Below are positions 1 through 7,600 of a DNA stretch of 41,607 nucleotides, piece after piece. The notes beneath the pieces were generated by a model. The model worked only from the letters and a program-made list of their open reading frames with translations. It was not told where the DNA came from and did not search any database. The stretch lies in NCBI GenBank assembly GCA_910588965.1, contig CAJUSO010000029.1:1-41607 (forward strand), read 5' to 3'. Numbering within the stretch: position 1 is the stretch's first letter; every line of letters starts with the position of its first letter. Origin of the DNA: an uncultured Lachnospiraceae bacterium (GTDB taxonomy: Bacteria > Bacillota > Clostridia > Lachnospirales > Lachnospiraceae). The translations under genes and the position numbers were made by a program.

Positions 1-13
1 TTACTCCCACTTA

Positions 14-118
14 CTACGTGTTCAAGTCATACATACCCCACCAGGATGCAAAACCCACCTCAATCATCTCTGCATCTGCTTTCCGCAAGGACCATCCATG
101 ACTGCGCACCGTAACCCC
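14..118 (-). pseudogene. Partial tandem copy of the feoA 3' end
   Basis: Just past the TAG stop of the neighbouring feoA, and in the same reading frame, about 63 bases (58-120) repeat the last part of that gene with roughly eight differences. Translated on the minus strand it gives VTVR, then SLRKADAEMIEV, the same C-terminal motif as FeoA, followed by an unrelated tail ending at a TAG (14-16). There is no start codon or ribosome binding site of its own. It is most simply a remnant of unequal recombination or of a third feoA. No feoB is visible; if present it would lie beyond the left edge. Confidence 0.6.
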
Positions 119-346
119 CTAAGGCCCTTCCACCTCAATCATCTCTGCATCTGCTTTCCGTAAGGATAATTCATAGCCGCGCACCGTAACCTCCATCGGA
201 TCTCCCAAAGGCGCCACTTTCCTGACAAAAACATCTACCCCTTTCGTAATCCCCATATCCATAATACGCCGCCTTACAGGCCCTTCCCCATGTAATTTCC
301 GGACCTTTGCGGCCTTCCCGCAAGGCACCTGCCTTAATGTAGCCAT
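119..346 (-). CDS. feoA: FeoA-family ferrous iron transport protein (second of pair)
   Basis: This is a 75-residue FeoA protein, a small SH3-like cytoplasmic partner of the ferrous iron permease FeoB. I chose the start at 346 (MATLRQVP) because an AAGGAGG site lies seven or eight bases upstream; a longer in-frame reading to 400 would run back into the preceding gene. The family pattern is visible: a G-x-G-x-x-R-R-x-x-x-M-G core (residues about 20-33), a hydrophobic V-rich strand, and the closing LRKADAEMIEV segment. It follows the other feoA by 13 bases, so the two are co-transcribed from the promoter at 622-650. Paired FeoA genes ahead of feoB are common in Clostridia. Its last codons are repeated immediately downstream (14-118). 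Confidence 0.9.
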   Translation of the reverse strand: MATLRQVPCGKAAKVRKLHGEGPVRRRIMDMGITKGVDVFVRKVAPLGDPMEVTVRGYELSLRKADAEMIEVEGP

Positions 347-359
347 TCCCTGTACCTCC

Positions 360-575
360 TTAGACCATAATCTTATTTGCCATGTCTTTATTAATAGCAA
401 CTCTTGCCCCCTTTACCGTTACTATCAGATTGCCGCCTATTTGGGATACCACCATGATATCTGCCCCTGCTACAAAACCAAGGTTTTCCAAAAACCTCCT
501 GGCCTCCCCTTTCCCGCCAACCTTCCTGATGATGTTAGCTTCCCCTGCCTTCGCCATTGTTAATGGCATCCTCAT
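360..575 (-). CDS. feoA: FeoA-family ferrous iron transport protein (first of pair)
   Basis: This is a 71-residue FeoA-type protein starting MRMPLTMAKAGE. The start at 575 is preceded by an AGGA-rich site (AGGAAGAAGGG). An upstream in-frame ATG at 611 exists but sits at the edge of the operator and has no ribosome binding site. The family pattern A-R-R-F-L-E-N-L-G-F-x-x-G (about residues 26-38) and the terminal V-x-V-K-G-x-R-V-A-I strands are clear. It is the first gene of the feo transcript. The promoter is covered by a perfect palindrome, so expression is probably repressed when metal-loaded regulator binds. The known role is to support GTP-dependent Fe(II) uptake by FeoB. Confidence 0.88.
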   Translation of the reverse strand: MRMPLTMAKAGEANIIRKVGGKGEARRFLENLGFVAGADIMVVSQIGGNLIVTVKGARVAINKDMANKIMV

Positions 576-612
576 CCCTTCTTCCTGCCTTTTCTTGGCT
601 TTTCTTTCCATT

Positions 613-650
613 ACGAAAGTTAGTATATACTAACTTTCGTTTGTTGTCAA
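613..650 (-). promoter_or_regulatory. feo promoter overlapped by 28-bp palindromic operator
   Basis: Minus-strand -35 TTGACA (645-650), 17-base spacer, -10 TATACT (622-627). A perfect 28-bp palindrome (613-640; half-site ACGAAAGTTAGTAT) covers the -10 and most of the spacer. Its core TTAGTATATACTAA resembles operators of DtxR/MntR/IdeR regulators. With a DtxR-type gene divergent at 791, metal-dependent repression is the natural reading. Confidence 0.85.
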
Positions 651-697
651 TAACTTTTGGGGGGATTTTCCAATCTTTTTTATTTTTCCCCAAATCC

Positions 698-749
698 TTG
701 CCTTTGTATCGGAAAATAGATATAATAGAAGAAATCTTATATCGGAAAA
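698..749 (+). promoter_or_regulatory. Promoter of the DtxR-type regulator with flanking direct repeats
   Basis: Plus-strand -35 TTGCCT (698-703), 17-base spacer, perfect -10 TATAAT (721-726). The 10-mer TATCGGAAAA occurs at 707-716 and again at 740-749, 33 bases (about three helical turns) apart, on either side of the -10. The repeat could be an operator, but its binder is unknown. Confidence 0.65.
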
Positions 750-790
750 GCTGATTTTCCTTAAAAAATATGGTTCAAGGAGGCCAGCCT

Positions 791-1168
791 ATGAAGAGCA
801 ATGAATCTGCTGAAAATTATTTAGAAACAATCCTAGTATTAAGCCACAGGCTCCCCGTCGTCCGTTCGATTGACGTGTCTGTAGAACTGGGTTTCAAAAA
901 GTCCAGCGTCAGCGTGGCCATGAAGCACCTACGGGAAAATGGGCATATCACAGTCTCTGATGCCGGTTATATTACCTTAACGGAATCTGGAAGGGAGATT
1001 GCAGAAATGATTTATGAACGCCATAATTTTTTGTCCGGCTGGCTGATGAGTCTTGGCGTGGATGAAAATACCGCCCTGGAAGATGCCTGCCGCATCGAGC
1101 ATGTCATCAGCCAGGAAAGCTTTGCCGCCATCAAAAACGCTGTAAAGCCGCAATTTTCCCTGGAATAG
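791..1168 (+). CDS. DtxR/MntR-family metal-dependent transcriptional regulator
   Basis: A 125-residue protein with the DtxR-family plan: an N-terminal winged helix (S-x-E-N-Y-L-E-T-I, then the recognition helix KKSSVSVAMKHL) and a metal-binding dimerisation half (GREIAEMIYERHNFLSGWL, EDACRIEHVIS). The start at 791 follows AAGGAGG at good spacing. The product is short and has no SH3-like third domain, as in MntR and many small clostridial members. It is transcribed away from the feoA pair across a shared 220-base region that carries a large palindrome, so it most likely represses feo when iron, or possibly manganese, is plentiful. Which metal it senses cannot be read from the sequence. Confidence 0.88.
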   Translation: MKSNESAENYLETILVLSHRLPVVRSIDVSVELGFKKSSVSVAMKHLRENGHITVSDAGYITLTESGREIAEMIYERHNFLSGWLMSLGVDENTALEDACRIEHVISQESFAAIKNAVKPQFSLE

Positions 1169-1183
1169 GGAGGCGCCGCTGCA

Positions 1184-2851
1184 TTAAAAGCCCGGCGCCC
1201 CGCTGGCTTGCTGCTTCATGACGAATTTTTCATGGTACATCATCTTATCCGCCCGGCGCAAGGTATCCCCCAGGTCAAAATCCAGTTTACTGTCGTATAT
1301 TTTGTAACCGCAGGCAATCTGGATAGGGAATTCATCCGGGTTTTCCCGGTTGGACTCATCGACCCGATTTTTTAGCCGCTGTACCCTCTTTGCACATTCT
1401 TCCTGGGGAACCCCCTTCAGCAGCACGCAAAACTCGTCGCCGCCCATCCGATAGCACTTGCCTATATCCCCAAATACCTGCTGGATGAGATCCGCGCTGC
1501 ACCGTATGTAGCGGTCCCCCTTTTCATGCCCCAGGGTATCATTGCATTTTTTAAGGTTGTTTAAATCAAACATCACTGCAATACATCCCTCTGGGGAAAA
1601 ATGCCTCTTATCAAGATGTTCTGAATAAGCCGTACGGTTATAAAGCCCTGTGAGCTGGTCATAAAAAGCCATCCTTTCATAACGCTTCGCTTCTACCCCT
1701 TTTGCTATCAGCCTCTGGGCCTCTTTGATGGAATGGACGCCCATAACCGCAATATAGGTCAGTAGCCCCAGCATCCCCAAGATCATAATGGAGGCTCCAT
1801 TAGACGTATAATAAAAGAAGATATCCACAGCAAGCCCCAGGATGCAGAGCATCACGCAGCCCTGTAGGATCCGGAGCTGCTTATTCCACCCTACGGTACG
1901 CCATTCCCGGAAAGACATAAATAGGAACACCAATATAACAAATGCCAACGCAATATGGTTTGCCGGCAAGGTTTCACGTAAATCCGCAATGCCCATCACC
2001 TGGAGGGCTAACGCCAGGAGGGATACAGCGATGCTGCATATGCCAGCCAGATCCCACCATATGCTGTCTTTTGTAGAAAACAATTCCCTCGAATACTGGA
2101 GGAACGGGACCATCACCAGCATAATCGCCAAAAAAGGGGCAGCTGACAAGGCGATGGAGCCCTGGAAAACCAATGACAGCAACGACATATCTGTCAGCTT
2201 CCAAATCCCCGCATTTATGGCAAACATCCCCAACATAAACAAACTGCGGTTGCTTTGGGGGCTACGGTAAATAAACAAGGTCAGGAATATAAAGATAATC
2301 CCCAGGAAAATAGCTAAAAAGCTTAAAAAGAACGCCAAAAAATCCTGTTCCAATATCTCAAGCCATATGCTGTATTTGGAACCGATGTAAAAATCAGGGA
2401 CAATGCCGCAGGAAGCCTTATACACAGGATACAGTTCTACCCTTATCTTTTTCCCACTGTCCTCCGGGTACACGGTCACTAAATTCCAATTATTCCCCGG
2501 TGTCTTCCCAAACAGGTTGCTTTCTTTTGGGCACAGCTTATAGAGAAGCTTATCCCCGACATACACTTCTACATTCTGGTGTATCGTATAAAACGCAAAG
2601 TCCCTGCTTTCCTGCGGGATTTCCTGCAGCTGCATCGTATATACGTCCTTGATGCCCACTGGAGCATCCTTATCCTCTGCCGTAACATGCCGGAATTCTG
2701 TTACCTCCTGGAAACTGGTATTTCCTTTCCAGGGAAGCATCTCATCCTTCGCATAGCGGATGAGGTAGGCAAAAAAAGCAACTGCCAACACCATAACCGT
2801 AAAATATAAAATATGTATTGCTTTTTTTCTTTTTCTTCCATGCAAATCCAT
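1184..2851 (-). CDS. Membrane-bound GGDEF-domain diguanylate cyclase
   Basis: A 555-residue sensor enzyme predicted to make cyclic di-GMP. It has an N-terminal membrane helix (about 13-32), an extracytoplasmic region of about 130 residues, several membrane helices between about 170 and 380 (a 7TMR-DISM-like arrangement), and a C-terminal GGDEF domain (about 390-545) opening with FYDQLTGLYNR. The catalytic motif GGDEF is intact at 470-474. The RxxD product-inhibition site expected just before it is absent (the sequence there is GDIGKCYRM), so feedback control would differ. The start has GGAAGAG upstream. It converges with the DtxR gene with only 15 bases between stops. What it senses is unknown. 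Confidence 0.9.
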   Translation of the reverse strand: MDLHGRKRKKAIHILYFTVMVLAVAFFAYLIRYAKDEMLPWKGNTSFQEVTEFRHVTAEDKDAPVGIKDVYTMQLQEIPQESRDFAFYTIHQNVEVYVGDKLLYKLCPKESNLFGKTPGNNWNLVTVYPEDSGKKIRVELYPVYKASCGIVPDFYIGSKYSIWLEILEQDFLAFFLSFLAIFLGIIFIFLTLFIYRSPQSNRSLFMLGMFAINAGIWKLTDMSLLSLVFQGSIALSAAPFLAIMLVMVPFLQYSRELFSTKDSIWWDLAGICSIAVSLLALALQVMGIADLRETLPANHIALAFVILVFLFMSFREWRTVGWNKQLRILQGCVMLCILGLAVDIFFYYTSNGASIMILGMLGLLTYIAVMGVHSIKEAQRLIAKGVEAKRYERMAFYDQLTGLYNRTAYSEHLDKRHFSPEGCIAVMFDLNNLKKCNDTLGHEKGDRYIRCSADLIQQVFGDIGKCYRMGGDEFCVLLKGVPQEECAKRVQRLKNRVDESNRENPDEFPIQIACGYKIYDSKLDFDLGDTLRRADKMMYHEKFVMKQQASGAPGF

Positions 2852-3000
2852 TCACATCTCTTCCATCACATTATGTATTATGTACCCAATATTATTATAG
2901 GTAAATAATAGCATAACGGTAGGATTTTCGCAATTATTATTTTCGGAAGCTTCCTAACTGGCCCAAAGAAACCTTCCAGCAAAATCCCCATGGGGGAACA

Positions 3001-3120
3001 AAGCGGGCAAGCCCGCTTCAACTCCCCTATCCCCTCTATCTTGAGGGGGATGCACGCTTTGACGCGCCGAGCACAGTTGCGAAGCAATCTTTTACCTAGT
3101 GTGCGGGTGCGCATCCCCCG
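3001..3120. repeat. Dispersed intergenic repeat, copy A
   Basis: This stretch shares long blocks with 19075-19210: AAGCCCGCTTCAAC, then ATCTTGAGG, then GCACGCTTTGACGCG, in the same order and spacing. It starts with a perfect inverted repeat (AAGCGGGC/GCCCGCTT, 3001-3018), and has 9-base arms GGGGGATGC (3045-3053) and GCATCCCCC (3111-3119) enclosing 57 bases. No convincing reading frame covers it. It lies in the 529-base gap between the GGDEF gene and glyS. Confidence 0.6.
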
Positions 3121-3240
3121 GAGGTTTTATCCCCTTATTTTTTAAATTTTCCCTTTGCTTCTTTGTCCCCGAGAAAAAAAAACGAAAAAATTATATTTAT
3201 ATTTAATTAAAATAGGCCGCACACACCGTTACTTGCTGTA

Positions 3241-3320
3241 TTTGCACGCACAAGCCTCGTGAAGGGATTGCATACTTTGACGCGCTGGGTACGGCCGCTT
3301 CCCTACAAGGCTTCCCCTAA
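3241..3320. repeat. Dispersed intergenic repeat, diverged copy B
   Basis: A shorter, more diverged relative of copies A and C. It has GGGATTGCATACTTTGACGCG (positions 3264-3284), matching their GCACGCTTTGACGCG block, and then ACAAGGCTTCCCCTA, comparable with ACAAGGCCTTTCCTA in copy C. No gene is seen here. Confidence 0.45.
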
Positions 3321-3325
3321 GATTG

Positions 3326-3360
3326 AAACAGCCCTGCAGCATGGCTGCAAGGCTGTTTTT
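3326..3360. terminator. Hairpin terminator downstream of glyS
   Basis: Stem AACAGCC/GGCTGTT (7 bp), one mismatch, then TGCAGC/GCTGCA with a 3-base loop. TTTTT follows on the plus strand and a weaker TTTC tract on the minus strand. It sits 21 bases past the glyS stop, so it probably ends the glyS transcript. Confidence 0.7.
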
Positions 3361-3380
3361 CCCTAGCTTAATCCCAAATA

Positions 3381-4778
3381 TTAAAAGTAAAATTTATCTG
3401 CAAAGTAAGCATCCAGATCCTCAATCTTAACCCGCTCCTGTTCCATGCTGTCGCGGTCCCGGACGGTCACTGCCCCATCGTTCTCAGAATCGAAATCGTA
3501 TGTAACGCAGAAAGGCGTCCCAATCTCATCCTGCCTCCGATAGCGCTTCCCAATATTGCCCCTGTCGTCAAACTCACAGTTATATTTCTTGGACAGTTCC
3601 TTGTAAATCTTCTCTGCGCCTTCATTCAGCTTCTTGGAAAGGGGAAGGACGCCGATTTTCACGGGAGCCAATGCCGGATGGAAATGGAGCACTGTCCTCA
3701 TGTCCGGTTTTTCCTCCGTACCCAGGTTCTCTTCGTCATATGCGGCGCACAGGAAAGCCAATACCACACGGTCTGCGCCTAGGGAAGGCTCAATCACATA
3801 GGGAATATATTTTTCCTTTTTCTCGTCGTCAAAATAACTCATATCCTGCTTGGAGGTATTCTGGTGCTGGGTCAGGTCATAATCGGTACGGTCTGCAATG
3901 CCCCACAGCTCGCCCCAGCCAAAGGGGAAGAGGAACTCAATATCTGTCGTGGCTTTGCTGTAGAAGGCCAGCTCTGCCGGGTCGTGGTCACGCAGCCGCA
4001 GCTCTTCTTCCTTCATGCCCAGGCTATGGAGCCAGTCACGGCAGAAGCCGCGCCAATATTGGAACCATTCCAGATCCGTACCCGGCTCACAGAAAAACTC
4101 CAGTTCCATCTGTTCAAATTCCCTGGTACGGAAGGTAAAATTGCCCGGCGTGATCTCGTTACGGAAAGACTTGCCCACCTGCCCGATGCCAAAGGGGATT
4201 TTCTTCCTGGATGTACGCTGTACGTTCTTGAAATTCACAAAAATGCCCTGGGCAGTCTCCGGCCTTAAGTACACGGTGTTCTTGGCATCCTCCGTCACAC
4301 CCTGGAAGGTCTTGAACATCAAGTTAAACTGGCGGATATCGGTAAAATTGTGTTTCCCGCAGGTGGGGCATGGAACCTGGTGCTCTTCGATGAATGACCG
4401 CATCTCTTCCTGGCTCCAGCCGTCTACAGAATCCTTCAGCCCTATTCCCTTTTCTGCTGCAAAGTCTTCAATGATATTATCCGCACGGAAACGCTCATGG
4501 CATTCTTTGCAGTCCATCAACGGATCGGAAAAGCCCCCCAAATGCCCGGAAGCAACCCAAGCCTGCGGGTTCATCAGGATAGCGCAGTCTACGCCCACGT
4601 TGTAGGGGTTCTCAATGATAAACTTCTGCCACCACGCCTTCTTCACATTATTCTTCAGCTCTACCCCAAGGTTCCCATAATCCCAAGTGTTGGCTAGGCC
4701 CCCGTAAATCTCAGAGCCAGGGTATACAAAACCCCTTCCCTTCGCCAAAGCTACAATTTTCTCCATGGTCTTTTCCAT
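3381..4778 (-). CDS. glyS: Glycyl-tRNA synthetase, single-chain class II type
   Basis: A 465-residue enzyme that charges tRNA-Gly with glycine in the cytoplasm. The N-terminus (KIVALAKGRGFVYPGSEIYGG) and the class II motifs are typical of the homodimeric GlyRS found in many Gram-positives, not the alpha2beta2 GlyQ/GlyS form. Motif 2 is visible as GQVGKSFRNEITP and motif 3 as PSLGADRVVLAFL. Cys pairs C-K-E-C and C-P-T-C lie in the insertion between about residues 90 and 142. The start follows AAAGAGG at nine bases. It is the last gene of a run era-yqzL-recO-lipoprotein-glyS, 31 bases after the lipoprotein. No T-box leader was seen before it. Confidence 0.97.
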   Translation of the reverse strand: MEKTMEKIVALAKGRGFVYPGSEIYGGLANTWDYGNLGVELKNNVKKAWWQKFIIENPYNVGVDCAILMNPQAWVASGHLGGFSDPLMDCKECHERFRADNIIEDFAAEKGIGLKDSVDGWSQEEMRSFIEEHQVPCPTCGKHNFTDIRQFNLMFKTFQGVTEDAKNTVYLRPETAQGIFVNFKNVQRTSRKKIPFGIGQVGKSFRNEITPGNFTFRTREFEQMELEFFCEPGTDLEWFQYWRGFCRDWLHSLGMKEEELRLRDHDPAELAFYSKATTDIEFLFPFGWGELWGIADRTDYDLTQHQNTSKQDMSYFDDEKKEKYIPYVIEPSLGADRVVLAFLCAAYDEENLGTEEKPDMRTVLHFHPALAPVKIGVLPLSKKLNEGAEKIYKELSKKYNCEFDDRGNIGKRYRRQDEIGTPFCVTYDFDSENDGAVTVRDRDSMEQERVKIEDLDAYFADKFYF

Positions 4779-4809
4779 ATTTTGCTACCTCTTTCCTTTT
4801 CTGATTTTC

Positions 4810-5439
4810 TTATTCATACACCACATATACCAGCGATGCTTCCTCCCCATCCCCTGCGTCTTCCGGGAGGCGGAGGGATACGGTATCCTTCCCGGACACT
4901 GTGGCATAATCGGCGGACACATACCGGATGGTGCCGTCCACCTTTACGTCAACCTTCTCACTAATGACCACCACTTTGGCGTCCATATCCATAACCGACT
5001 TATTGTCCACATCCCCTGCCAGCTTCCCCTCTTTTATTTCCTTAAATCCCGCATTGAAATCAAAACCTTCTACCAATGCCTGGGGAATCGTCCCGGAAAA
5101 CAATGTGACTTCATTAAAGTCCTGGTAATCCTTACAGCTTGCATAGTTTATATATAGCTTGGCCACGCCTCCCTCCACGGAAAAACGGTCCACTTCCACG
5201 CTGTCTTCCCCATGCCCTTTCTGGTACTCGCCAACCCGCGAATCCACATATTTCTTTAATTCGTCCTCGTCATAATAGTCCTTGTCCAAGTTCGCGATTG
5301 CCGCACCGACCACAGCGCCTTTTTTCTGTATATAAACGGTATCTCGCTCTACCTCCAAGGGCTTGCCGCACCCGGCAAGCGTCCCCGCCAGCAGCAGGCA
5401 TATCAGGCAGGCCAGGCGGGCATATCTCATTCCTTTCAT
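4810..5439 (-). CDS. Predicted membrane-anchored lipoprotein of unknown function
   Basis: A 209-residue protein with an N-terminal signal (positively charged start, hydrophobic stretch 9-20) and a lipobox L-A-G-C with the lipidated Cys at 24, so it should be exported and anchored on the outer face of the membrane. The start has AAGGAGG upstream. The rest is acidic and mostly beta-strand in character, with no motif I recognise; the overall look (LFSGTIPQALVEGFDF, VDVKVDGTIRYV) resembles small clostridial lipoproteins annotated as hypothetical. It sits between recO and glyS, reading in the same direction, probably co-transcribed. No function can be assigned. Confidence 0.8.
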   Translation of the reverse strand: MKGMRYARLACLICLLLAGTLAGCGKPLEVERDTVYIQKKGAVVGAAIANLDKDYYDEDELKKYVDSRVGEYQKGHGEDSVEVDRFSVEGGVAKLYINYASCKDYQDFNEVTLFSGTIPQALVEGFDFNAGFKEIKEGKLAGDVDNKSVMDMDAKVVVISEKVDVKVDGTIRYVSADYATVSGKDTVSLRLPEDAGDGEEASLVYVVYE

Positions 5440-5563
5440 AAAAAAGCCTCCTTCAAAATATCTTTATATTAAACCTTAGATATTATAACCTTTTCTGCCA
5501 TTTATTGCAACTGCCGATTGCCGATTTCCGCATAAAAATAGGTACATCCCCGGAACCCTCCAG

Positions 5564-6397
5564 CTATTCTGCCCCAGGCCGGCCCATAGGCAGGGCGGCC
5601 TCCCCATTTTCCGCCAATAGTTGAAGGGCATGGAATTCCTTGCCTATATAGCGCCTGGCATAGGCGTCCACAATTTCCCCCAACAGCGTTAAGACTGGCG
5701 GGGAAAGCGCAAAGCAATACAGCTTTTCAATGCTGGCGGACTGGATATACTGCATGGCATAGAGCACGGATCCCTCCAGCCGGAAAGCCTCCCCCGAGGC
5801 CCTGGCGTCCGGCGCCGATGCCTGCCTGCCCTTCCCCGGCGGATGGAACAGCCGCTCCTTCCCGCAGCTTTCGCAGAAAGCGCCGCCGCTTTCCACATGA
5901 AGCCACCGCAGCCCTTCTTCTTTCCCGCATTTTAAGCAGGAAAACACATTCGGCCCTTCCCCATTGATGGACATGGCCCTCAGCTCAAAGACCCGCCGTA
6001 CCAGGCAATAATCAAATTTTCCGCTCTCTAATGCCTGCAGGGAACGGTACAGGAGTTTCAGCATATGTATTTCGTCCGCATTCTCCCTGGCATAATAATC
6101 CGCCATCTCCAGGAAATAAAAGCCATAGCAGGCTCCCTCCAAACCAGCTGCAAGTTCCCGGAAATAATGGGAAATCTCCGCCCGGGACACCGTATAGGAG
6201 CTGCGCCCTTCATAAGCCTCAAACTGCCCAAAGGAAAAAGGGCCGGCTGCCATAAGCTGGCTGCCTGGCCGCCTGGCGCCCCGTGCAAAAGCGGCAATTT
6301 TCCCCCTTTCCTTGGTCAGGAGCGTTATCCTCCTGTCATATTCCCCCACTGGCATTGCTGACAGCACCATGCCCGTCAGCACTATCTTCTGTCCCAT
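5564..6397 (-). CDS. recO: DNA repair protein RecO
   Basis: A 277-residue RecO, which loads RecA on SSB-coated DNA with RecR and anneals complementary strands. The N-terminal OB fold is clear (TGMVLSAMPVGEYDRRITLLT, then RGKIAAFARGARRPGS), followed by the helical domain and a Cys4 zinc site (C154, C157, C175, C178). Its start lies inside the yqzL-like gene, an overlap of 62 bases in another frame, suggesting translational coupling. The order era-yqzL-recO is the standard Firmicutes arrangement. The stretch at about 185-205, between zinc site and C-terminus, is a basic, Ala-rich insertion that looks lineage-specific. Confidence 0.96.
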   Translation of the reverse strand: MGQKIVLTGMVLSAMPVGEYDRRITLLTKERGKIAAFARGARRPGSQLMAAGPFSFGQFEAYEGRSSYTVSRAEISHYFRELAAGLEGACYGFYFLEMADYYARENADEIHMLKLLYRSLQALESGKFDYCLVRRVFELRAMSINGEGPNVFSCLKCGKEEGLRWLHVESGGAFCESCGKERLFHPPGKGRQASAPDARASGEAFRLEGSVLYAMQYIQSASIEKLYCFALSPPVLTLLGEIVDAYARRYIGKEFHALQLLAENGEAALPMGRPGAE

Positions 6398-6527
6398 ACC
6401 GATTCACGCTCCTGCCCCTATTTTCCCTGTCCTCTGCGATAGGCCATGCTTCCTTATGGCCTCTGTAACTTAAATAATCCTGTACGCTCCCAGTACTTGC
6501 AAACTTCATCCATTCCTGCTCAACCAT
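6336..6527 (-). CDS. yqzL: YqzL-like small protein
   Basis: A 63-residue product starting at 6527 after an AAGGGGGA site. Its N-terminus, WMKFASTGSVQDYLSYR, fits the YqzL pattern (W-x-x-F-x-x-T-G-x-x-x-x-Y-L). In Bacillus yqzL also lies between era and recO, so position supports the call. Here the protein continues about 40 residues beyond the usual YqzL length, and that extra part overlaps the beginning of recO in another frame, so the extension may be constrained mainly by recO. The function of YqzL is not established. The gene is easy to miss because of its size and overlap. Confidence 0.7.
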   Translation of the reverse strand: MVEQEWMKFASTGSVQDYLSYRGHKEAWPIAEDRENRGRSVNRYGTEDSADGHGAVSNASGGI

Positions 6528-6641
6528 ATGGAATCCCCCTTGTTCTTCTGTTATTCTGCATATGCCTTATATATTTTTAGGGTTTCCCATCTTGATATGG
6601 ATATACCAGATAAATTCTGGCAAAGGAGGCAGCGCCTCCCT

Positions 6642-7550
6642 CTATTCCTTGCCGTCCCTATAGCCAAAATTCTTCAAGAGGAAGTCGCTGTCCCGCCAGT
6701 CCTTCTTCACCTTTACCCACAGCTTCAGGTTGGCCTGGGTGCCTAACAACCGTTCAATCTCATACCTGGCATTGCTCCCGATTTTCTTGAGCATGCTGCC
6801 GCCTTTCCCTATGATAATCCCCTTATGGGATTCCCGCTCACAGATAATGGTGGCGTCAATATCCACAATCCTGCCGCCTTTGCGCTCCTTCATCTGTTCA
6901 ATGGTTACTGCTATGCCATGGGGCACTTCCTCATCCAAAGCATGCAGGGACTTCTCCCGGATGATTTCCGCCACAATCTGCCGCTGGGGCTGGTCTGTGA
7001 CTTCATCCTCCCCATAGAACATAGGCCCATAGGGCAAGTATTGGAAAATCAGGCTGACCAGGACCTCCGTATTGTCCCCCCGCAGGGCGGACAGGGGCAC
7101 CACCTCGGCGAAGCTGTACTCCTTGCGGTAAGTGTCAATCGCCAAAAAGACCTCCTCACGCTTCACGGTATCTGTTTTATTGATGACCAAGATTACCGGG
7201 GTCTTCACCTTTTCCAGCTTTTCCAGGATATGGCGCTCCCCTGCGCCGATATAATCCGTAGGCTCCACCAGCCACAGGACCACATCCACTTCATTCAGGG
7301 TACGCTCTGCCACATTTACCATATATTCCCCCAGCTTGTTCTTGGCCTTGTGGATGCCTGGGGTGTCCACAAATACAATCTGGCCTTTCCCGGCATCCGT
7401 ATACACAGTCTGGATCCGGTTGCGGGTGGTCTGGGGCTTCTTCGACGTAATGGCAATCTTCTGCCCGATCAGATGGTTCATCAACGTAGACTTCCCTACA
7501 TTCGGACGTCCTATGATTGTAACAAAACCTGATTTTTTTCCTTGCTCCAT
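6642..7550 (-). CDS. era: GTPase Era
   Basis: A 302-residue Era, the essential GTPase that binds 16S rRNA and helps mature the 30S subunit. G1 is GRPNVGKS (14-21), G3 DTPG (62-65) and G4 NKTD (124-127). The C-terminal KH domain follows, with the GxxG-type loop GIIIGKGGSMLKKIG. Length and order are normal for the family. The start (MEQGKKSGFV) lies 50 bases after the M16 peptidase stop, and the yqzL-like gene follows 114 bases further on. It is cytoplasmic and at the membrane periphery. Confidence 0.98.
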   Translation of the reverse strand: MEQGKKSGFVTIIGRPNVGKSTLMNHLIGQKIAITSKKPQTTRNRIQTVYTDAGKGQIVFVDTPGIHKAKNKLGEYMVNVAERTLNEVDVVLWLVEPTDYIGAGERHILEKLEKVKTPVILVINKTDTVKREEVFLAIDTYRKEYSFAEVVPLSALRGDNTEVLVSLIFQYLPYGPMFYGEDEVTDQPQRQIVAEIIREKSLHALDEEVPHGIAVTIEQMKERKGGRIVDIDATIICERESHKGIIIGKGGSMLKKIGSNARYEIERLLGTQANLKLWVKVKKDWRDSDFLLKNFGYRDGKE

Positions 7551-7600
7551 GTTTCTCTCCTCTTTACCCTTTCTCTCTATGCCTTACTGCCTGGGCTGTA

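Noticed and set aside
2878..3114. A 78-residue minus-strand reading in the gap before glyS.
   Set aside because: No ribosome site, odd composition, and it coincides with the dispersed repeat copy A.
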